Of a stretch of DNA of 39,334 nt, positions 7,484 to 16,640 are shown piece after piece. The position numbers and the translations under genes were made by a program. The notes under the pieces are model-generated. The model searched no databases, was not told where the DNA came from, and saw only the letters and a program-made list of their open reading frames with translations. How positions within the stretch are numbered: position 1 is the first letter of the stretch; the number at the start of each line of letters is the position of its first letter. The stretch comes from Endomicrobium sp. (lineage in GTDB: Bacteria; Elusimicrobiota; Endomicrobiia; Endomicrobiales; Endomicrobiaceae), in assembly GCA_031290625.1 (NCBI GenBank), contig JAITND010000016.1, positions 1 through 39,334 of the forward strand, written 5' to 3'.

Positions 7484-8248
7484 CTATCCGGGTCTGGCAA
7501 TACCTCTTTTAGAATTTTTAATAAACGTTACTATTTCTTGCACCGCTATAGATTTACTTTGTCCAAGCTCTGACAAAGCGTCTTTAAGCATTAACTTTGA
7601 CATAAAAAGAGCGCGGTACGCCTCTTTCACAGCGTTAATTTCTTCCGTAGGCATTTTCCTTCTTCTCATACCTACCAAGTTCAAACCGTTCGGCGCAGCT
7701 CTATATCCCGCGCACAAGACGTAAGGAATTATATCCATTGTTACAGTAGCGCCCGAGCCAACCATAACGCCCTTTCCGACTTTAGTAAACTGATGCAAAC
7801 CTACGGTAGCGCTTACAAAAGCGTCATCTCCAACCTCTACATGTCCACCTATTGCAGAACAATTTGCAACAATAACATTGTTACCTACTCTAGCGTCGTG
7901 AGCTGCGTGCGATGACGCCATAAAATAACAATTTTTTCCTATGATTGTTTTTCCCGTCTTGGCAGATCCTCTGTTAAAAGTTACGAACTCTCTGGCTACG
8001 GTCCCGTCGCCTACGCAAACTCTTGAAGGTTCATCTTTATAGCTTAAATCCTGAGGAGCTGTTCCAATAGAAGCTGAATGGTAAATTTTACAATTCTTAC
8101 CGATTTCGGCGTATTGTATGTAAGCGTTTGAACCAATAATGGCGCCATCGCCTATTACAACATCTTTACCTATCACCGTATAAGCGCCTATTACGACATT
8201 GTCGCCTATAATAACAGATTTATCAATTATCGCAGTTTGGTGTATCAT
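7484..8248 (-). CDS. lpxA: Acyl-ACP-UDP-GlcNAc O-acyltransferase paralogue LpxA (copy 1, downstream)
   Basis: This 254-residue left-handed beta-helix protein has many hexapeptide repeats at the N-terminus. The catalytic-site block is SSHAAHDARVG, keeping both histidines of E. coli H122 and H125, with LHQF matching the H160 region. The C-terminal helical domain ends SKRGIARPG. The position matching E. coli G173, which sets acyl chain length, is serine. The loop that reads YVIAQGNHA in E. coli is YVLCAGYRAAP here. The gene begins two bases after its neighbour lpxA stops and shares its first 11 residues, but is clearly diverged elsewhere. It may be specialised for the 3-amino substrate made by the adjacent GnnA/GnnB; that is inference. 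Confidence 0.88.
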   Translation of the reverse strand: MIHQTAIIDKSVIIGDNVVIGAYTVIGKDVVIGDGAIIGSNAYIQYAEIGKNCKIYHSASIGTAPQDLSYKDEPSRVCVGDGTVAREFVTFNRGSAKTGKTIIGKNCYFMASSHAAHDARVGNNVIVANCSAIGGHVEVGDDAFVSATVGLHQFTKVGKGVMVGSGATVTMDIIPYVLCAGYRAAPNGLNLVGMRRRKMPTEEINAVKEAYRALFMSKLMLKDALSELGQSKSIAVQEIVTFIKNSKRGIARPG

Positions 8249-8250
8249 TT

Positions 8251-9021
8251 TTACCCCTGTTTTGGTCTGGCAATACCTCTTTTGGAATTTTCTATAAAAA
8301 GTATCATTTCTTTAACATATTGAGACGATGAGTCCTTAAGCTTAACAACAGCGTCTTCCAGAGACAATTTTGACATAAACAATATTTTGTAAGCGTCTTT
8401 TATATCTTCAATTTCTGAAAGTTTTACTTTTTTTCTTTTTAAACCTATGAGATTTAAACCGACAAGAACGGCTCTATCGCCTTGAGCCGTTACATATGGA
8501 ACAATATCCATGCTTACCATTGAACCCGCGCCGATAATTACGGATTTCCCAATTTTGCAAAATTGATGGACGCCTATTCCAGAGCTTAGTATAGCACCGT
8601 CATCTATTTCAACATGACCCGCAATACCTGTAGAATAGCCAATTATAACGTTATCGCCTATTATAGAGTCGTGAGCAATATGAGCGCAAGCCATAATTAA
8701 ACAGTTTTTACCTACAACAGTCCGACCGGCGGCCGCAGTGCCTCTGTTTAAAGTAACGCTCTCTCTGATAGTTGTTCCATCGCCGACTACAACTTTCGTT
8801 TTTTCGCCTTGATATTTTAAATCCTGAGGACGTTTGCCTATTGACGAAAAATTAAAAATTTCGCAGTTATGTCCTATTTCGGCATATTCAATTACAGATT
8901 GACCATGTATTTTTGTTCCGCTTTTTACAACAGTATCCGTACCCATAACGGCATAAGGACCTATTTCCACATTATCCTCTATAACAGCGCTTTTATCTAT
9001 TATAGCCGTTTGATGTATCAT
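8251..9021 (-). CDS. lpxA: Acyl-ACP-UDP-GlcNAc O-acyltransferase LpxA (copy 2, upstream)
   Basis: This 256-residue LpxA has beta-helix repeats followed by a helical C-terminus. The active-site block CAHIAHDSIIG is nearly identical to E. coli NAHIAHDCTVG, and VHQFCKIG and VTAQGDRA are also close, so this is the more canonical copy. The position matching the E. coli G173 chain-length ruler is alanine. LpxA performs the first lipid A step, transferring a 3-hydroxyacyl chain to position 3 of UDP-GlcNAc or the 3-amino of UDP-GlcNAc3N. It follows lpxC-fabZ after 96 bases and precedes the second copy by two bases. The duplication is old: synonymous sites differ even in the identical N-terminus. Confidence 0.93.
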   Translation of the reverse strand: MIHQTAIIDKSAVIEDNVEIGPYAVMGTDTVVKSGTKIHGQSVIEYAEIGHNCEIFNFSSIGKRPQDLKYQGEKTKVVVGDGTTIRESVTLNRGTAAAGRTVVGKNCLIMACAHIAHDSIIGDNVIIGYSTGIAGHVEIDDGAILSSGIGVHQFCKIGKSVIIGAGSMVSMDIVPYVTAQGDRAVLVGLNLIGLKRKKVKLSEIEDIKDAYKILFMSKLSLEDAVVKLKDSSSQYVKEMILFIENSKRGIARPKQG

Positions 9022-9117
9022 TTATTACCTCTATAGTTAATTAACAAAACTAACCGACTTATAAGGCGACTACGCGCAAAACGACAAACTGAAAGGCAAG
9101 TTTATAATAATAAATTG

Positions 9118-10461
9118 TTATTTCTCTCTGTCTACAATAATAAACATAAACTCAGCTTCCGTCGCTAATTTCCCGTCAACATAAGCTTCGCCTCTTATCT
9201 TTCCGTGTTTTCCGCCGTTTTTGATAATTTTAACTTTTAACTCAAGCAAGTCTCCGGGTTTTACGGGTTTGCGAAATTTTGTTTTATCTATAGACATAAA
9301 ATACGCAAGCTTTCCCTGCATTTCGGGCTTGGATAGAAACATAACGCACGAGGTTTGAGCCATAGCCTCAACTATTAGAACGCCTGGCATAATCGGTGCG
9401 CCCGGAAAATGTCCCTGAAAAAAACCTTCGTTGCCGCTAACACACTTATAGCCTATAGCTTTAGTAGTCTCTGCGCTATTAATTTTAACTTTATCTATCA
9501 TTAAAAACGGATATCTATGCGGTATATGTTTTAGAACTTCTTCGTGGGATAGAATTCTTTCCGTTCCCGCCGTTTCGCAATTTACGTTCATTGTGACCTC
9601 CGTTTGTCCATCTTCTTCTATAACCGCTTCTTCTAAGAATGCTTTTACAAAAGCAATATTATTTTGATGTCCAGGCTTATCTGCAACTATTTTGGCTTTT
9701 ATCGGTTTACCAGCAAGGTACAAGTCTCCAATTAAGTCCAAAACTTTATGCCTTACAAACTCGTCATCGTAACGCAAAGGTTCTTTATTATGAATGCCGT
9801 TTAATCCCAAAACAATAGCATTGTCCATAGAGCCGCCAAGGGCAAGACCATTATTTTGAAGAGCCTCTATCTCATAGTCAAAGCAAAACGTTTTAGCAGG
9901 AGCAATGTTGTTTAAATAATCGTCCTTGCTTATGCTCCCAAAAGACATTTGTTGAAATTTTAATAGCGGATGATCAAAACCTATAGTACAGTCTATTTCA
10001 AATTTATCTGAAGGGTAAGCCGTTATTTTAGTTTTTCCAGACTCGAAATGAATAGGTTTCTTTATTACATAATATTGTTTCGGAGAATCCAGCGCTTTTA
10101 GTCCGCCCTTCAACAAAGTTTCCGCTATTATTTTTGCGCTGCCGTCAAGAATTGGAGGTTCGTTGTTGTTTATCTCTATAATTAAATTATCAATGCCAAG
10201 CGCGGCGCATGCCGACATTATATGTTCTATCGTATGAATTCTAACGCCGTCTTTCTCTATAACGCTGCCTCTAACAACAAGTCCTGAAGCCGCATTGGAA
10301 TAAAGAGCCGCAATTTCAGGTTTATTTGGCAAATCTACCCTGATAAATTTTATACCAAATCCAGCGGCGGCAGGTTTAAAAACCACAACGCTTTTATTTC
10401 CCGTGTGGATACCAATGCCTTCAACGGAAACTTCTTTCACAATAGTCGCTTGTTTTGCCAT
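9118..10461 (-). CDS. lpxC-fabZ: Bifunctional LpxC-FabZ: UDP-3-O-acyl-GlcNAc deacetylase / 3-hydroxyacyl-ACP dehydratase
   Basis: This 447-residue fusion has LpxC over residues 1-290, with zinc ligands in HTIEHIMSA and in DLIGDLYLAGKP, and the histidine loop KPGHQNN. FabZ covers residues 310-447, with catalytic HFPGAPIMPGVLIVEAMAQ. LpxC does the committed zinc-dependent deacetylation of lipid A synthesis; FabZ dehydrates 3-hydroxyacyl-ACP, so both compete for the same hydroxyacyl pool. The fusion is known in Bacteroidetes, Chlorobi and relatives and supports a non-proteobacterial host. It lies six bases after lpxD. No frameshift is visible at the junction. Confidence 0.96.
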   Translation of the reverse strand: MAKQATIVKEVSVEGIGIHTGNKSVVVFKPAAAGFGIKFIRVDLPNKPEIAALYSNAASGLVVRGSVIEKDGVRIHTIEHIMSACAALGIDNLIIEINNNEPPILDGSAKIIAETLLKGGLKALDSPKQYYVIKKPIHFESGKTKITAYPSDKFEIDCTIGFDHPLLKFQQMSFGSISKDDYLNNIAPAKTFCFDYEIEALQNNGLALGGSMDNAIVLGLNGIHNKEPLRYDDEFVRHKVLDLIGDLYLAGKPIKAKIVADKPGHQNNIAFVKAFLEEAVIEEDGQTEVTMNVNCETAGTERILSHEEVLKHIPHRYPFLMIDKVKINSAETTKAIGYKCVSGNEGFFQGHFPGAPIMPGVLIVEAMAQTSCVMFLSKPEMQGKLAYFMSIDKTKFRKPVKPGDLLELKVKIIKNGGKHGKIRGEAYVDGKLATEAEFMFIIVDREK

Positions 10462-10467
10462 TTAAAT

Positions 10468-11496
10468 TTACTTATCCTCCAAATCTTTCTTTATTTTTCT
10501 TAAATCAGAATACATTTCAGGAAGTTTTCTCATTAAGACTCTTATCTTTATGCTTTGATTCAGCGAAGACATGGGATTACCGCCGACAACATCTCCATCT
10601 TTAACATTTCCGGAAATACCAGATTGGCCTGAAATCATAACATTATCGCCTATTTTTATATGTCCCGCAATTCCAGTCTGTCCGCCTATTGTCACATTAT
10701 TGCCTAAATGGGTAGAGCCGGATATTCCAACTTGCGAAACTATTATGCAATTCTCGCCTACTTGAACATTGTGGGCTATCATGACAAGATTGTCTATTTT
10801 TGCGCCGTTTCCTATTCTCGTAGCGTCAACAGTAGCTCTGTCAATTGTAGTATTAGAGCCTATCTCAACATCATTGCCTATTTCTACCCTTCCTATTTGA
10901 GGAATTTTCTGAGTTTTGCCATCAACAGAAACAAATCCAAAACCATCGCCCCCGATAACAACTCCTGGCTGCAAAACAACTCTGTCGCCTATCAAAGAAT
11001 TTTCTCTTATTACGACATTAGGGTATATAAGACAATCTTTGCCGATTTTTACGTCTCTGCCTATGTAAACGTTAGGAAAAATTTTAGCGTTGTCTCCAAT
11101 TTCAGCGCCGCACTCAATTACAACGTTTTGCCCTATATAAGGGTCTTTGCCGATTTTGACTTTATCAGATATTGCCGCCGAGCGATGAATTTTTTTATTT
11201 ATTAAAGATAATCTTCCTTTCTCTATAATGGAAAGAACCATACTGTACGCATACTTAGGATTTTTAACTTTGATTATGTTTTTATTTTTGAACTGGACAA
11301 CGTCAGTATTAAGCCCGACAAGAATAACGCCAGCTTGAGTATTTAGCGCATCATGAAGATATTTTAAATTCTCAAGAAAAGAAACTTCATTGTTTTTTGC
11401 TTCTAAAAGACCATTTACGCCTGTTAAAACAACGTCTTTATCGCCAATAAGTTCGCCTGAAACAACCGCCGCAAGCTCAAATGCTGTAAACCTCAT
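10468..11496 (-). CDS. lpxD: UDP-3-O-(3-hydroxyacyl)glucosamine N-acyltransferase LpxD
   Basis: This 342-residue protein has an N-terminal uridine-binding domain (residues 1-100), a long hexapeptide beta-helix, and a C-terminal helix. The block [14 protein letters not shown] holds the catalytic histidine, and [11 protein letters not shown] and GQTGIAGH follow. LpxD adds the second hydroxyacyl chain to the 2-amino group after LpxC. Its ATG follows directly on the skp stop codon and its stop is six bases from lpxC-fabZ, so translation is probably coupled. Length is normal. Confidence 0.95.
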   Translation of the reverse strand: MRFTAFELAAVVSGELIGDKDVVLTGVNGLLEAKNNEVSFLENLKYLHDALNTQAGVILVGLNTDVVQFKNKNIIKVKNPKYAYSMVLSIIEKGRLSLINKKIHRSAAISDKVKIGKDPYIGQNVVIECGAEIGDNAKIFPNVYIGRDVKIGKDCLIYPNVVIRENSLIGDRVVLQPGVVIGGDGFGFVSVDGKTQKIPQIGRVEIGNDVEIGSNTTIDRATVDATRIGNGAKIDNLVMIAHNVQVGENCIIVSQVGISGSTHLGNNVTIGGQTGIAGHIKIGDNVMISGQSGISGNVKDGDVVGGNPMSSLNQSIKIRVLMRKLPEMYSDLRKIKKDLEDK

Positions 11497-12093
11497 CTAT
11501 CTATCCTTTGCCATTTTTATAACTTCATCAGTCACATCTTTACATTTTTCGGTTACAACGCCTTGTTTATCTAAAACTATCGTCGCGCCGTATTTTTTAA
11601 GTTCTTCTCTGAGCAAAGATTCTATATCCTTTAATACTCCAGCCGTATTCCTTTCTTCCATTAAAAGTATTTCAATTTTTGTTCTTTCCGACAAATCGGA
11701 AATCTCCGATTTCTTAATGTTTATCAACTCGCGAATACCGCTTAACTCTTTGAAAAGCTCATCCAAAGGCTTATTTTCAGACTTTGCTTCCGATATTTTT
11801 AAATTAACAATTTTCGCTTGTTCTTTAAGAGAATTAAACTCTTTTACAAGGTTGTCAACGGCGTCTTTGCGCGTCCTTACAAAAGCTTTTATTTCCTTCT
11901 TATACTCTAAAGTCATCGGGTGAGAATTAAAAACCTTCTCCATATCGACAAAAATAATATTATCTTTGGCAGTTTTATTTCTAGCGGGATCATCAATCCG
12001 TTCAACCGCTCCGTTTATAGGTATTTCAAAACAAAAAGCGGACGCCGTAAATAAGAAAAAAACAATAACAGAAAATATTTTTCTTAAAACCAT
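11497..12093 (-). CDS. skp: OmpH/Skp-family periplasmic chaperone
   Basis: This 198-residue protein begins with a signal peptide (LRKIFSVIVFFLFTASAFCF) and continues with a charged helical coiled coil over about residues 60-160, typical of the Skp tentacles. The start of the mature domain, IIFVDMEKVFNSHP, matches the OmpH family pattern. Skp trimers hold unfolded outer-membrane proteins for BamA. The gene order bamA-skp-lpxD is the widespread outer-membrane biogenesis arrangement. Sequence identity in this family is low, so the call rests on architecture plus neighbours. Confidence 0.88.
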   Translation of the reverse strand: MVLRKIFSVIVFFLFTASAFCFEIPINGAVERIDDPARNKTAKDNIIFVDMEKVFNSHPMTLEYKKEIKAFVRTRKDAVDNLVKEFNSLKEQAKIVNLKISEAKSENKPLDELFKELSGIRELINIKKSEISDLSERTKIEILLMEERNTAGVLKDIESLLREELKKYGATIVLDKQGVVTEKCKDVTDEVIKMAKDR

Positions 12094-12148
12094 TCCCTAT
12101 CCTAAAAGTTGATTATACAAACATTATCTACAGGAAAACCTTTACAAA

Positions 12149-14401
12149 TTACATCGGGAAACCTATGGAGAAGTATATCTCTTGCAAATTCTCTTTTTGT
12201 TTATGATTAAACCCGTACGCCCAACCAATTCTTATAGGAAACGCTGGCGTCGCAATTCTCAATTCAAACCCTGCTGAAGAACGAAGATTGTTTTCTCCAG
12301 TTCCAAACCATTTTAGAGTTCCGTACCTTCCCCAATCGCCGCCTATATCGTAAAAAAGCGCGCCGACTAAAATTGAGTTGCCCCTCTCGGCGACTAGCGG
12401 GCATTTATATTCAAAATTAATAACAGCTTTATAGTTACCGCCATCGGCAGGACCGATTTCTGTTCTATACTTATAACCTCTTACGCTTTCTGGGCCGCCT
12501 GTGTAAAACCTCTCGTAAATAGGCACTGTCGTTGAACGTCCATAAGATACTATAAAACCAACTTCCGCCCTTGCGCTAAATACAAACTTCCAAAATACAG
12601 GCAAAAACCAAGAGCTTTTTAAAACCGTCCTTACATAATCAACTTCTCCGCCAAAATAAGATCCTGCAAGGTTTACGCTCAATGCTTGTCTGTCGCCGCT
12701 TGTTGGATCATATCTATAGTCCAACGAATCGCGCACTATTTGCATAAATACGCTGGTTGTTCTATCTTTAGACAAATCTGACGCTTTTTCTATCTCGTGT
12801 TTTTTTGAATCGTCAATATTGGAAAGCATTACATTTTCGTATCTGTAACCAAACATTAAACTTACAAGCGGGCTGATTCTAGGACCTACGCCGACTGAAA
12901 AACCTGTTCTATGTTCGTCATAAGCATTAGTAACATCGGCATAATCTTTCTTTCTAACCATATCAAACGCGCTTAACGTTAAACTTGCATTTTTGTCAAA
13001 AATATAAGGCTCCGTCCAACTTATATTGAAATTTGTCTTTTTCTTTCCATACTCAACCAAGAAATCCAAGCGTTGACCCAAACCAAACAAGTTCATATGC
13101 ATAAGACCACATGTAAAAACAAGTTCGTCAACTGAAGAATAACCTACGCCAGCATTGATATTGCCTGGTTTTCCTTCCATAATTTCAATGGCCAAATCTA
13201 CAATGTTAGGAACGACGGTAGGCAGCAAATGAGGTTCAACGCCGTCAATGAACCCTAAGTTCCTTATTCTTTGCATACTTCCTATAAGCTTCTTTCTTGA
13301 AAATACGTTTTCAGGCTTTAATAATAACTCCCTTCTGATAACTTTTTCTTTAGTGGACTCCAACCCTTCTATATAAATATTTCCAACATAAACGATTGAA
13401 TTTTCTTTTATATTCCAATCAACGTCCACAATATCACCGCTCTTATGAAAATCTGGAACAATCTGAGCTTGAAGATACCCTTTATCCGCATAAGACTCGG
13501 CAATATCCTGTTTTGTTTCGGCAATTTTTTGCTCGTTAAACACTTGTCCCTTTTTAAATTTTACCGTCTTTTTTAACTCTTTGTCTTCTAATGCAAAATT
13601 ACCATCAAAAGCAATTTCTCCTATCTTATATTTGCCGCCTTCGCTTATGTTCAAAGTCAAAAATATTTCCGTTCTAGCTTTGTTGAAAGAAGTCGTAGAC
13701 GTTGCCAGTTTATAATCTATAAAACCGTTGTTTTTATAAAAAGCCTCTATATCTAATAAATCCTTTTGATAATTTTCATCTTTAAATATTTTCTTAGGTC
13801 TTATTTTTTTCATAAGTTTAAGAATTTTTTTCTCAGAGTATGAAATAACGCCTTCAATTTTAACACCGCCTATTAAAATTTTATTATTTTCCGTTATAAG
13901 GAAAGTTACGGTCATTTTATTTGTATCCACATCAATGGTTGGATAAGCTTCAATAACGCAATCGGCATAACCTTTGTCGCCGTACAACTTTATTATCTTT
14001 TTTTTTGATTCTTCCAGCTTTAAAATATCATAGAACTCTTTTTCTTTTAAAACGCCGATGTCTTTAAGCTTACTTTTTGAAAATTCAAAATTGCCTCTAA
14101 AAACAATATTTTCTATATAAGGCTTTTCAACAACGCCAAACGTAAGAACTCCAGTATTTTTATCAAAAGTAAAAGTACAGTCGTCAAAATATTCAAGCTC
14201 AGTAATAGAACGAACCGCAGCTCTGACTGACTCTAAAGAATATACTTTGCCCTTCTTAAGTTTTATTTCAGATAAAACGCTTTTTTCTTTTACGTTGCGC
14301 AAGCCTTCAATATTTAATTTAGAAATTATATTATCGGCGGAAGCGAACGCGGACATTAACGCGCAAACGCACAGCACTGTCAAAAATAACCGAAGTTTCA
14401 C
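12149..14401 (-). CDS. bamA: Outer membrane protein assembly factor BamA
   Basis: This 750-residue protein has a signal peptide (residues 1-22), five POTRA repeats over about 25-420, and a C-terminal Omp85 beta-barrel. The barrel carries the lid-lock motif in GGPESVRGYKY and ends YFSIGFPM, one residue beyond the usual terminal aromatic. BamA inserts beta-barrel proteins into the outer membrane. The start is GTG at 14401 with a strong AGGAGG upstream. It follows coaX by 56 bases and precedes skp by 55. No other Bam lipoprotein genes are in the window. Confidence 0.96.
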   Translation of the reverse strand: MKLRLFLTVLCVCALMSAFASADNIISKLNIEGLRNVKEKSVLSEIKLKKGKVYSLESVRAAVRSITELEYFDDCTFTFDKNTGVLTFGVVEKPYIENIVFRGNFEFSKSKLKDIGVLKEKEFYDILKLEESKKKIIKLYGDKGYADCVIEAYPTIDVDTNKMTVTFLITENNKILIGGVKIEGVISYSEKKILKLMKKIRPKKIFKDENYQKDLLDIEAFYKNNGFIDYKLATSTTSFNKARTEIFLTLNISEGGKYKIGEIAFDGNFALEDKELKKTVKFKKGQVFNEQKIAETKQDIAESYADKGYLQAQIVPDFHKSGDIVDVDWNIKENSIVYVGNIYIEGLESTKEKVIRRELLLKPENVFSRKKLIGSMQRIRNLGFIDGVEPHLLPTVVPNIVDLAIEIMEGKPGNINAGVGYSSVDELVFTCGLMHMNLFGLGQRLDFLVEYGKKKTNFNISWTEPYIFDKNASLTLSAFDMVRKKDYADVTNAYDEHRTGFSVGVGPRISPLVSLMFGYRYENVMLSNIDDSKKHEIEKASDLSKDRTTSVFMQIVRDSLDYRYDPTSGDRQALSVNLAGSYFGGEVDYVRTVLKSSWFLPVFWKFVFSARAEVGFIVSYGRSTTVPIYERFYTGGPESVRGYKYRTEIGPADGGNYKAVINFEYKCPLVAERGNSILVGALFYDIGGDWGRYGTLKWFGTGENNLRSSAGFELRIATPAFPIRIGWAYGFNHKQKENLQEIYFSIGFPM

Positions 14402-14457
14402 AGCGAACCTCCTAAGAATTAAATTTTTATCAAAAAAGTTATACTAACTAACAAACA

Positions 14458-15252
14458 TTACTTAATAATTGCATTTGCGCTTATTTCCCAGATAATACGT
14501 ATTCCTTCCAGAGTCAAATTGGGAAGAATAACTTCTATTTCTTTTATTTCGCCAAGCATAAGACCTGCAAGCCCGCCTGTGGCTATTATGCGCTCTACCG
14601 CCATTTCATTCTTCATTCTCTCAATAAGTTCTTTAACAAGTCCAACATAACCAAAATAAAGTCCAGACTGTATGCACTCCACAGTCGTCGTTCCTATTGA
14701 TTTTGGCGGTTTCTTCATCTCAACTTGCGGCAACTGGGCTGTTTTCAAATTTAAAGATTGAGCCGATATTACAGGTCCAGGAGCTATAGCCCCGCCCCTG
14801 TATCTGCCTTTTTCGTCTATACAATCAAAAGTTGTAGCGGTCCCAAAATCTACGATAATACAACCGCATCCATACATGGAATAAGCGGCAACAGCGCCCG
14901 CAATTCTGTCAGCTCCAACTTCTCTAGGATTTGCCACGGCAAAAATAATGCCGCCTGAATTAGTATGGTTTACAAAGAAAACTTCTTTTCCAAAATAATT
15001 TCTTACTAAATCTTCAAAAATAAGATTTAACGACGGAACAACGCTCGCTATACCCACAGACGTTGCTTTTTTCGCGTCAACCCCGGAATAAAAGAACATA
15101 TCCATAAGCATTGTCGCATACTCATCGGAAGTTTGTTCTTTTATAGTAGACATTCTCCATACTTTTAATGGTCCTGGCAAAACTTTGCCGTTGCGCATAT
15201 CAAACAAACCTATAGTTATATTTGTATTACCTATGTCTAAAGCTAAAAACAT
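14458..15252 (-). CDS. coaX: Type III pantothenate kinase
   Basis: This 264-residue CoaX has the N-terminal phosphate-binding motif LALDIGNTNIT, the conserved ANPREVGADRIAG substrate-site segment, and IIVDFGTATTFD. It phosphorylates pantothenate in the first step of coenzyme A synthesis and belongs to the ASKHA fold; the family typically needs a monovalent cation. It lies 18 bases after the fumarase beta gene and 56 before bamA. CoA supply links loosely to the acyl-carrier chemistry of the lipid A genes downstream, but position alone does not prove joint control. Confidence 0.95.
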   Translation of the reverse strand: MFLALDIGNTNITIGLFDMRNGKVLPGPLKVWRMSTIKEQTSDEYATMLMDMFFYSGVDAKKATSVGIASVVPSLNLIFEDLVRNYFGKEVFFVNHTNSGGIIFAVANPREVGADRIAGAVAAYSMYGCGCIIVDFGTATTFDCIDEKGRYRGGAIAPGPVISAQSLNLKTAQLPQVEMKKPPKSIGTTTVECIQSGLYFGYVGLVKELIERMKNEMAVERIIATGGLAGLMLGEIKEIEVILPNLTLEGIRIIWEISANAIIK

Positions 15253-15270
15253 GTTTTCCTCTTACAATAC

Positions 15271-15801
15271 TTACAAAACAGTCTTATTAAAAATATTATT
15301 GCCAAAACTATCTATCGCAACAACTAAGGGCATATCCTCGATTTCAAATCTATAAACAGCTTCAGGTTCTAAATCTTCAAAAGCCAACAATTCGGCTTTT
15401 TTTACTGTCTTTGAAATAAGCGCTCCAACACCGCCTGTTGCGACAAGATACGCCGCATTGTTCTCTTTGAAGGCTTTTGCCACCCATTCCGTTCTGGCGC
15501 CTTTACCTATTAAAACTTTAACGCCTTCTTTTAAAATCCTCGGCGTATAAACGTCCATTCTGGAAGACGTTGTAGGTCCGCAAGATCCCACAATCTCTCC
15601 GGGTTTTGGCGGAGTAGGTCCACAATAATAAATTGCTGAATTTTTTAAATCAATAGGCAGCTTTTCACCCTTGTCTAAAATATCTACAATTCTTTTATGC
15701 GCGGCGTCTCTTGCCGTATAAATATTTCCGTTAAGTAGAACTTTTTGTCCGGCTTTTATATCTTTAATATTTAAAATTAAATCTTGTAAATTTATTTTCA
15801 T
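15271..15801 (-). CDS. fumB: Class I fumarate hydratase, beta (C-terminal) subunit
   Basis: This 176-residue protein carries the beta-domain motif YCGPTPPKPGEIVGSCGPTTS and SRMDVYTP, with KGARTEWV and a late AVDSFGNNIF. With the alpha subunit it forms an oxygen-sensitive [4Fe-4S] enzyme that interconverts fumarate and malate; the close family member L-tartrate dehydratase is a less likely alternative. I choose the ATG at 15801, which overlaps the alpha stop as ATGA; the ORF-track start at 15834 lies inside the alpha gene. The upstream malic enzyme supports fumarate/malate as substrate. The symbol marks the subunit, not orthology to E. coli FumB. Confidence 0.9.
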   Translation of the reverse strand: MKINLQDLILNIKDIKAGQKVLLNGNIYTARDAAHKRIVDILDKGEKLPIDLKNSAIYYCGPTPPKPGEIVGSCGPTTSSRMDVYTPRILKEGVKVLIGKGARTEWVAKAFKENNAAYLVATGGVGALISKTVKKAELLAFEDLEPEAVYRFEIEDMPLVVAIDSFGNNIFNKTVL

Positions 15802-16640
15802 ATAGTGATCGTCTTTCTTTTGCAAGAATGGCATTGAATGCTTACCGCAACAGGAAGCGAAGCTATATGCGTAGGTTTTGCAGTTATAAATACGGCAAGC
15901 GCCGTAGTATTGCCGCCCATTCCCATCGGACCTATATTTAATTTGTTGATTCCTGAAAGTAATTCTTGTTCTTTTTTAGCATAGAATGCATTTTCATTAA
16001 CGCCGCCTATTTCTCTAAGCAACGCTTTTTTTGATAAAAGTCCAACTGAAGCAAAATCCCCGCCGACGCCAACTCCTATAATTAAAGGCGGGCAAGCGTT
16101 TTTTCCTTTATCTTTTACAACGCTTAATACAAAATCTTTCACGCCTTCCCAACATGCGGAAGGCGTAAGCATCTTTAACGCCGAGGCGTTTTCACCGCCG
16201 CCGCCTTTAGGAAGAAACGTAATTTCTATTTTTTCTCCCGAAACAATATCAATATAAATATTACTTGGCGTATTGTCCGTTGTGTTTCTTCTTTCCAGCG
16301 GATCAGAAACAACGGATTTGCGAAGATAGTTATCTTTATAACCCAAAGCAACGCCTTTGTTTATTGCATCGCAAATATTACCGTTTTCTACGCGCGCTTC
16401 TTGACCAAGCTTAATAAAAAAGTTGGCCGTTCCTGTGTCTTGACATAAAGGAACCTTCTCTTTTTTGGCAATAGACGCGTTTTTAGCTATCTGCTCTAAT
16501 ATGTCGCGAGCTGCCGAGCAGTTTTCACAGCGTATACAGGCGCTTAAAGACTTTAAAACATCGTCCGGGAGATTATAATTTGTTTCAGCGCATAAATCTT
16601 TAACGGCGTTTGTTATAATCTCCGACTCTATTTTTCGCAC
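15798..16640 (-). CDS. fumA: Class I fumarate hydratase, alpha (N-terminal) subunit
   Basis: This 280-residue subunit carries iron-sulfur cysteine candidates in VPLCQDTGTANFF and IRCENC, and a late QCHSCKRKT. The conserved glycine-rich stretches IIGVGVGGDFASVG and GPMGMGGNTTALAVFI are present. The start is GTG at 16640 and overlaps the end of the malic enzyme gene by 13 bases; the stop overlaps the beta start by four. Together the two subunits hydrate fumarate to malate, which the malic enzyme can decarboxylate to pyruvate. Two-subunit class I fumarases are typical of anaerobes. Length is normal. Confidence 0.92.
   Translation of the reverse strand: MRKIESEIITNAVKDLCAETNYNLPDDVLKSLSACIRCENCSAARDILEQIAKNASIAKKEKVPLCQDTGTANFFIKLGQEARVENGNICDAINKGVALGYKDNYLRKSVVSDPLERRNTTDNTPSNIYIDIVSGEKIEITFLPKGGGGENASALKMLTPSACWEGVKDFVLSVVKDKGKNACPPLIIGVGVGGDFASVGLLSKKALLREIGGVNENAFYAKKEQELLSGINKLNIGPMGMGGNTTALAVFITAKPTHIASLPVAVSIQCHSCKRKTITI

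Noticed and set aside
10571-11205. Plus-strand ORFs opposite lpxD
   Set aside because: They are shadows of the hexapeptide-repeat codons of lpxD; no ribosome sites or family features.
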